NCBI RefSeq assembly: GCF_010183535.1
Contig: NC_071333.1
Location: forward strand, 9,236,587 to 9,300,586
Direction of reading: 5' to 3'
DNA from: Caenorhabditis remanei
Taxonomy: Eukaryota; Nematoda; Chromadorea; Rhabditida; Rhabditidae
DNA: 64,000 bases
How positions within the stretch are numbered: the first letter of the stretch is position 1; every line of letters begins with the position of its first letter. A program made the translations under genes and the position numbers. Below are positions 60,560 through 64,000 of the stretch, piece after piece. Under the pieces are notes generated by a model, which made no database searches, was not told where the DNA came from, and saw nothing but the letters and a program-made list of their open reading frames with translations.

Positions 60560-62893
60560 AATTTTTCTTTTTGTTTTTCCTCCAGAATCATTTTGATGAA
60601 AAATTGTTGTCTCAAATATATGTAGTTTTGAAGTACATTATCCGAAAAGGAGCATTCCAAAAAAAACTATTTCCGACCGAAGATTTGTTCGTTTTTATAA
60701 AAGAAGCACCCCAAATAGGAAAACCTACGTTTTCGTGACTTTTTTCAAAACAAAAATAAAACAATTCTCAAGTGGCAAAACTAGGGAAATTCGTACTAGG
60801 CAACTATTACCAAAATGAAATATCCACTTGTCACCAATCCGCACTAAAGTTGTCTTTCACATTACAACTTTACAAATTGTACTTTTAATAAATCAATCCA
60901 GTCCTCTCTTTTCCATTTTGTTCCCCCAAGCAACGTTAGAACATGAAAGAGCAGTCTCCACCCACTCGATGTTCTTCTTCTTTTTCCTTTTTGGCTCTTT
61001 TTGTCCACACATTACATATGTTCAACTTTTTACACGTGAACTATTCCGCTTTTTTCAAACTTTTCATTTTTGAATTCTGCCTTCAAAGTCTAATGCCAAT
61101 AACTCTAAAGTTGGTCGTTAAACTCAAAATTTGAAACTCCAATTTGAATTTTGAAATGGGGATAGAGATAGAAGGAGATGAAACGTTTGCTCACTTCCCT
61201 ATCTTTGCCATTTTTTTCAGTTGGAATGCTCATATATTAACGCAAATGATAGTATTAATGAGCCGGGAATGGAAGGGTGAGTAATTAGTCCAAACACTCA
61301 CACGTTCGAAAATTTAAATCATTCTTCACACTCTTTTTCGAATTCTAAATGAGCTATTTCTTAGTAGCGTTCTTGAAATGTCTGTCTGATGAGATGACGT
61401 TCTTTTTTCTTCTTATTTGCATTTTCTAATAGCTCCGGAATGCGGAAATACATAAAAAATAATGAAAGACACGAACAATGATGAGATGATCATTTTCTAG
61501 ACCAGCTTAAGATGAAAAAAAAGAGAAAAAGGGAAAAAACAAGAGCGGAGAATCATTGATCATCAAACCTCGATACGGTTATTATTTTTCTTTTTCGTGC
61601 GCTTATTCGCTTTTATGTCACAATCCGGCATAAAGAAAAAGAAGAACGATTTGATCCATGTCTTCTCGACCAACAAAGAATTAGGGGTTAGTGGCGTCAG
61701 ACGACTCCACGAGTCATTGGCTCAGCCGAACGACTCGTTCTGATGAGTTTTCAATAATCCCTGCACAATCTAAGATATTGATAATTTTACGAAGTCACCT
61801 GCAGTCAGGAATAATAACCAAACTATATGTTGGTTCCATTTCTTCAAACATTTTTCCATGCAAAAACGGAACTTTTCCAGAAAAAGGAACACTAAAAATC
61901 ATCAGCAGTAAATGAGCAGAATTTAATTTGTTTTCTTTTTTTCACTCACCCTCCATGTCCTCTTTGCTAAACTAATTTCTAAATGTTTCTGACTTTTTCT
62001 TCCTTTTTTTTCTATTCCCAGAATTTGCCTGAAATATTTTCAAAGTGCACACTTCAACGGACACGGACAATCCGTATACATTTCTCGTAGACCTACTGAG
62101 AATGACAAAAGTTTGTTGCTTCATTTTCCTCTTCACTCCTATTTTTGTCGTGAGAGAGGGCAACGTAACAAAACCAGAAATCATATTATCAGAATGAAAT
62201 CAGAAAGTAATTTTGAGCTAACAGTTCAATCATTCATTTGTGTTTTGAGCTGAAGAAAAGAAAAAAAAAGATTTTTCCCAATTTGTTTTACGATTTCCAT
62301 ACGGAGCTGCATCCCACTCAGGCTCATCTTTTTTTGCTCACTGCAATTAAATTCATGGGCGACAAACGACAGAAGTGCATTTGGTTCGCTTGTAGTGTTC
62401 GTTTGAAAAGTTGTCGCAGGATGAATCTTTTTACCTTGATATTTGTAAAAATGATAATTTCTTCTGATCATTTGCAGTGATGCTGCTATTCTCCGCTCCC
62501 AAAAATGGAGAAATGTCATCTGGAGGTGAAGCCTAAAATGAGGTGATGCCTAGGTATCAAAATTATTGATTCAAATTTAGTGCACATCAACATCAATTTT
62601 GCTTGTTTTCGAATCCATTTCAGCTCTAGAAAAATAGTTGATTTTCCTTCAAACCATTAGATGTAAGTTCTCCATAAGGACATGTCATTTCCAGTTCCCG
62701 CCGGTTAGTTCTCCACTTTTCTTTCTTTCTTTTTTTTGTAGAAACTCATAACACATTCAAATATTCATCAATCCTCGCTCTCTCCCTTTCTACCGACCAC
62801 CGAGCACCTTTTCTTTTCTTCTCCACACTTTTCTGTGAGTGCTGTTGGATGTTTCATCTGTTTCAGAAGCTTGTATTCTATCAGCGGGTGGTA

Positions 62894-64000
62894 ATGACAA
62901 ATGAGTGTCCAAGTCCCCCAACATCGTGGGCCTTGGCATTCGATGGACCAATTTCTTTTGTGGTAATCGTGGGAGGAATCGTTGGAAACGTTTATTCATT
63001 AAAACAACTCTTTTCTCGATCAATCAACACTTCTATGCTGGTATCTTTGACTGGTCTGGCTATTCTTGACATTGTGAGTTTCAACATTTTCAATAATGTG
63101 CTTACCCAGATTCATATTCTCAGGTAATGCTTCTTGCTGGGTTATGGCATCACTCGTTGTGGGCGACAATGCACTACTTCTCCATTCGAGACGAACCATG
63201 GGATAGAAAAATGGCCGATTCGAATGCTGTGATGGAATGTGGACATATAACATCGGTATATTATGTTCTTTTAGTACCCTATCTATTTCTATCTCTTATT
63301 TCAGACATGGATGCTCATCGAAGTCACTGCTGAACGTTTCTTTGCTGTTACGCGACCTTTTCACTTTGCTCCGGTTCACAGAAAGCAGAGAAGGAAGAGT
63401 TATGCGAGAGTTGTCGGAGGTGACTGCCCCTTTGGATGGTGTCATATATTTGAGAAGTTTGTAGGCTTGATCCGCATACCGCTAATTATGACGATAGTTG
63501 CGTGTCTCATCTGCCTGCCATGCACCGTTGAGTACACTCTGACGCCGTGTGTATACAAAGGGATTGAATCCGAACAGGTTACAGTTTAGAGAAATATAGA
63601 AACTTGTCAACCTCGAACATTTAGATGTTGGAAACACCATTGATGAGCAACATGATCTACAAAGTACTGTATCGGACGGTTTTCTTATCGATAGTGAAAA
63701 CGTTTGGACCTTTTGTAATCATCACATTTCTGACGGTTTCAACGTTGAAAAGTATGAGGCAGAGCATGGATAGTCGGGCATCAATCCTCATAGCACAAGG
63801 ACAGAATCATTTGTTCCAAGCGGATAAGGACAAGACAAAAAGCTTACAGGTAAAAGATAGTCTAAGTCTAAAATTGTTTTAGACTTAACATTCAGTCAAT
63901 AATCTTCATTAAAACTAAAAATTTTGTTTAAGGCTATATCAATAATGCTGCTGGGCAAGTTCCTTTTCCTCCGGTGCCTTCCAACAGCTATGGCCACTAT
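62894..64000 (+). CDS. Peptide-type rhodopsin-family GPCR, 3' end beyond the window
   Basis: Partial seven-transmembrane receptor. Exons 62894-63073, 63124-63255, 63305-63577, 63625-63849 and 63933 to the window end join in frame for about 292 codons. TM1 has GGIVGNVYSL with the conserved GN. TM2 has LTGLAILDIV. The conserved TM3 cysteine is in MECGHITS. The DRY position reads ERF in TAERFFAVTRPFH, a form common in nematode FMRFamide-like peptide receptors. TM5 lies in VKTFGPFVIITFLTVSTLK and TM6 starts at AISIMLLGKFLFLRCLPTA. The ligand is not predictable from this. The start at 62894 (MTNECPSPP) follows a GTTTCAG acceptor at 62863-62869; an in-frame ATG at 62849 lies before that acceptor and is less likely. 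The acceptor of exon 5 (GTTTAAG) is weak. Confidence 0.82.

Larger units (their letters stand above)
52366..62893. other. Large spacer between ftt-2 and the GPCR gene
   Basis: 10.5 kb without an intact recognisable gene. 52366-53250 is the ftt-2 upstream region, with GC-richer blocks at 52620-52720 and 52860-53240. Decayed open frames lie at 53491-53886 and 54539-55146 (minus strand). An inverted-repeat element lies at 56043-56880 and a pure C tract at 60541-60559. The stretch from 56900 to 62800 is AT-rich with T-tracts and unrecognised short frames; its last kilobase is probably the promoter of the GPCR. Confidence 0.45.

Overview
The window is nematode genomic DNA. Introns are small (most 45-70 bases) with GT...TTTCAG borders, the sequence between genes is AT-rich, and every recognisable protein is closest to a Caenorhabditis family. 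From memory, the gene order mig-2, TMEM164-like, lev-8, trpp-9, frm-3, a SLC4 (abts) transporter, a FAM43-like gene and ftt-2 matches a block of the C. elegans X chromosome (cosmids C35C5, H05G16, F52D10). I therefore infer a Caenorhabditis X chromosome. A few residues differ from the C. elegans proteins as I remember them (for example P for T near the FTT-2 C-terminus), so this may be a sister species. That is weak evidence.

Layout. 1-1763: upstream DNA. 1764-3138 (+): the Rac-like GTPase MIG-2. 8810-10159 (+): a TMEM164-like multipass membrane protein, preceded by a tiny overlapping upstream ORF. 11397-13613 (+): the nicotinic receptor alpha subunit LEV-8. 13948-18482 (+): the TRAPP II subunit TRAPPC9. 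18483-24987: a large spacer with a palindromic hAT-type foldback element and a probable upstream first exon of frm-3. 24988-32607 (+): the FARP-type frm-3 locus, seen as a FERM plus linker reading frame with its own stop and, 1.2 kb on, exons for a divergent DH domain and two PH domains. 33328-36509 (+): a SLC4 bicarbonate/anion transporter. 37138-38479 (-): a FAM43-like PTB protein, convergent with the transporter. 38480-50997: a 12.5 kb spacer with promoter-like GC-rich islands, a 49-codon ORF and a broken gene-like stretch on the minus strand. 50998-52365 (-): the 14-3-3 protein FTT-2 with two alternative versions of one internal exon. 52366-62893: a 10.5 kb spacer with decayed ORFs, a TA-flanked inverted-repeat element and a pure C tract. 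62894 to the end (+): the 5' part of a peptide-type GPCR.

Several genes share a theme: MIG-2, FRM-3 and FTT-2 act in cytoskeletal and synaptic signalling, and LEV-8 is a synaptic receptor. They are nevertheless independent transcription units on both strands, and I see no convincing operon. The coding models were assembled by hand from splice signals. Exon lengths add up to intact frames in every gene except the FERM-to-DH junction of frm-3, which I could not resolve.
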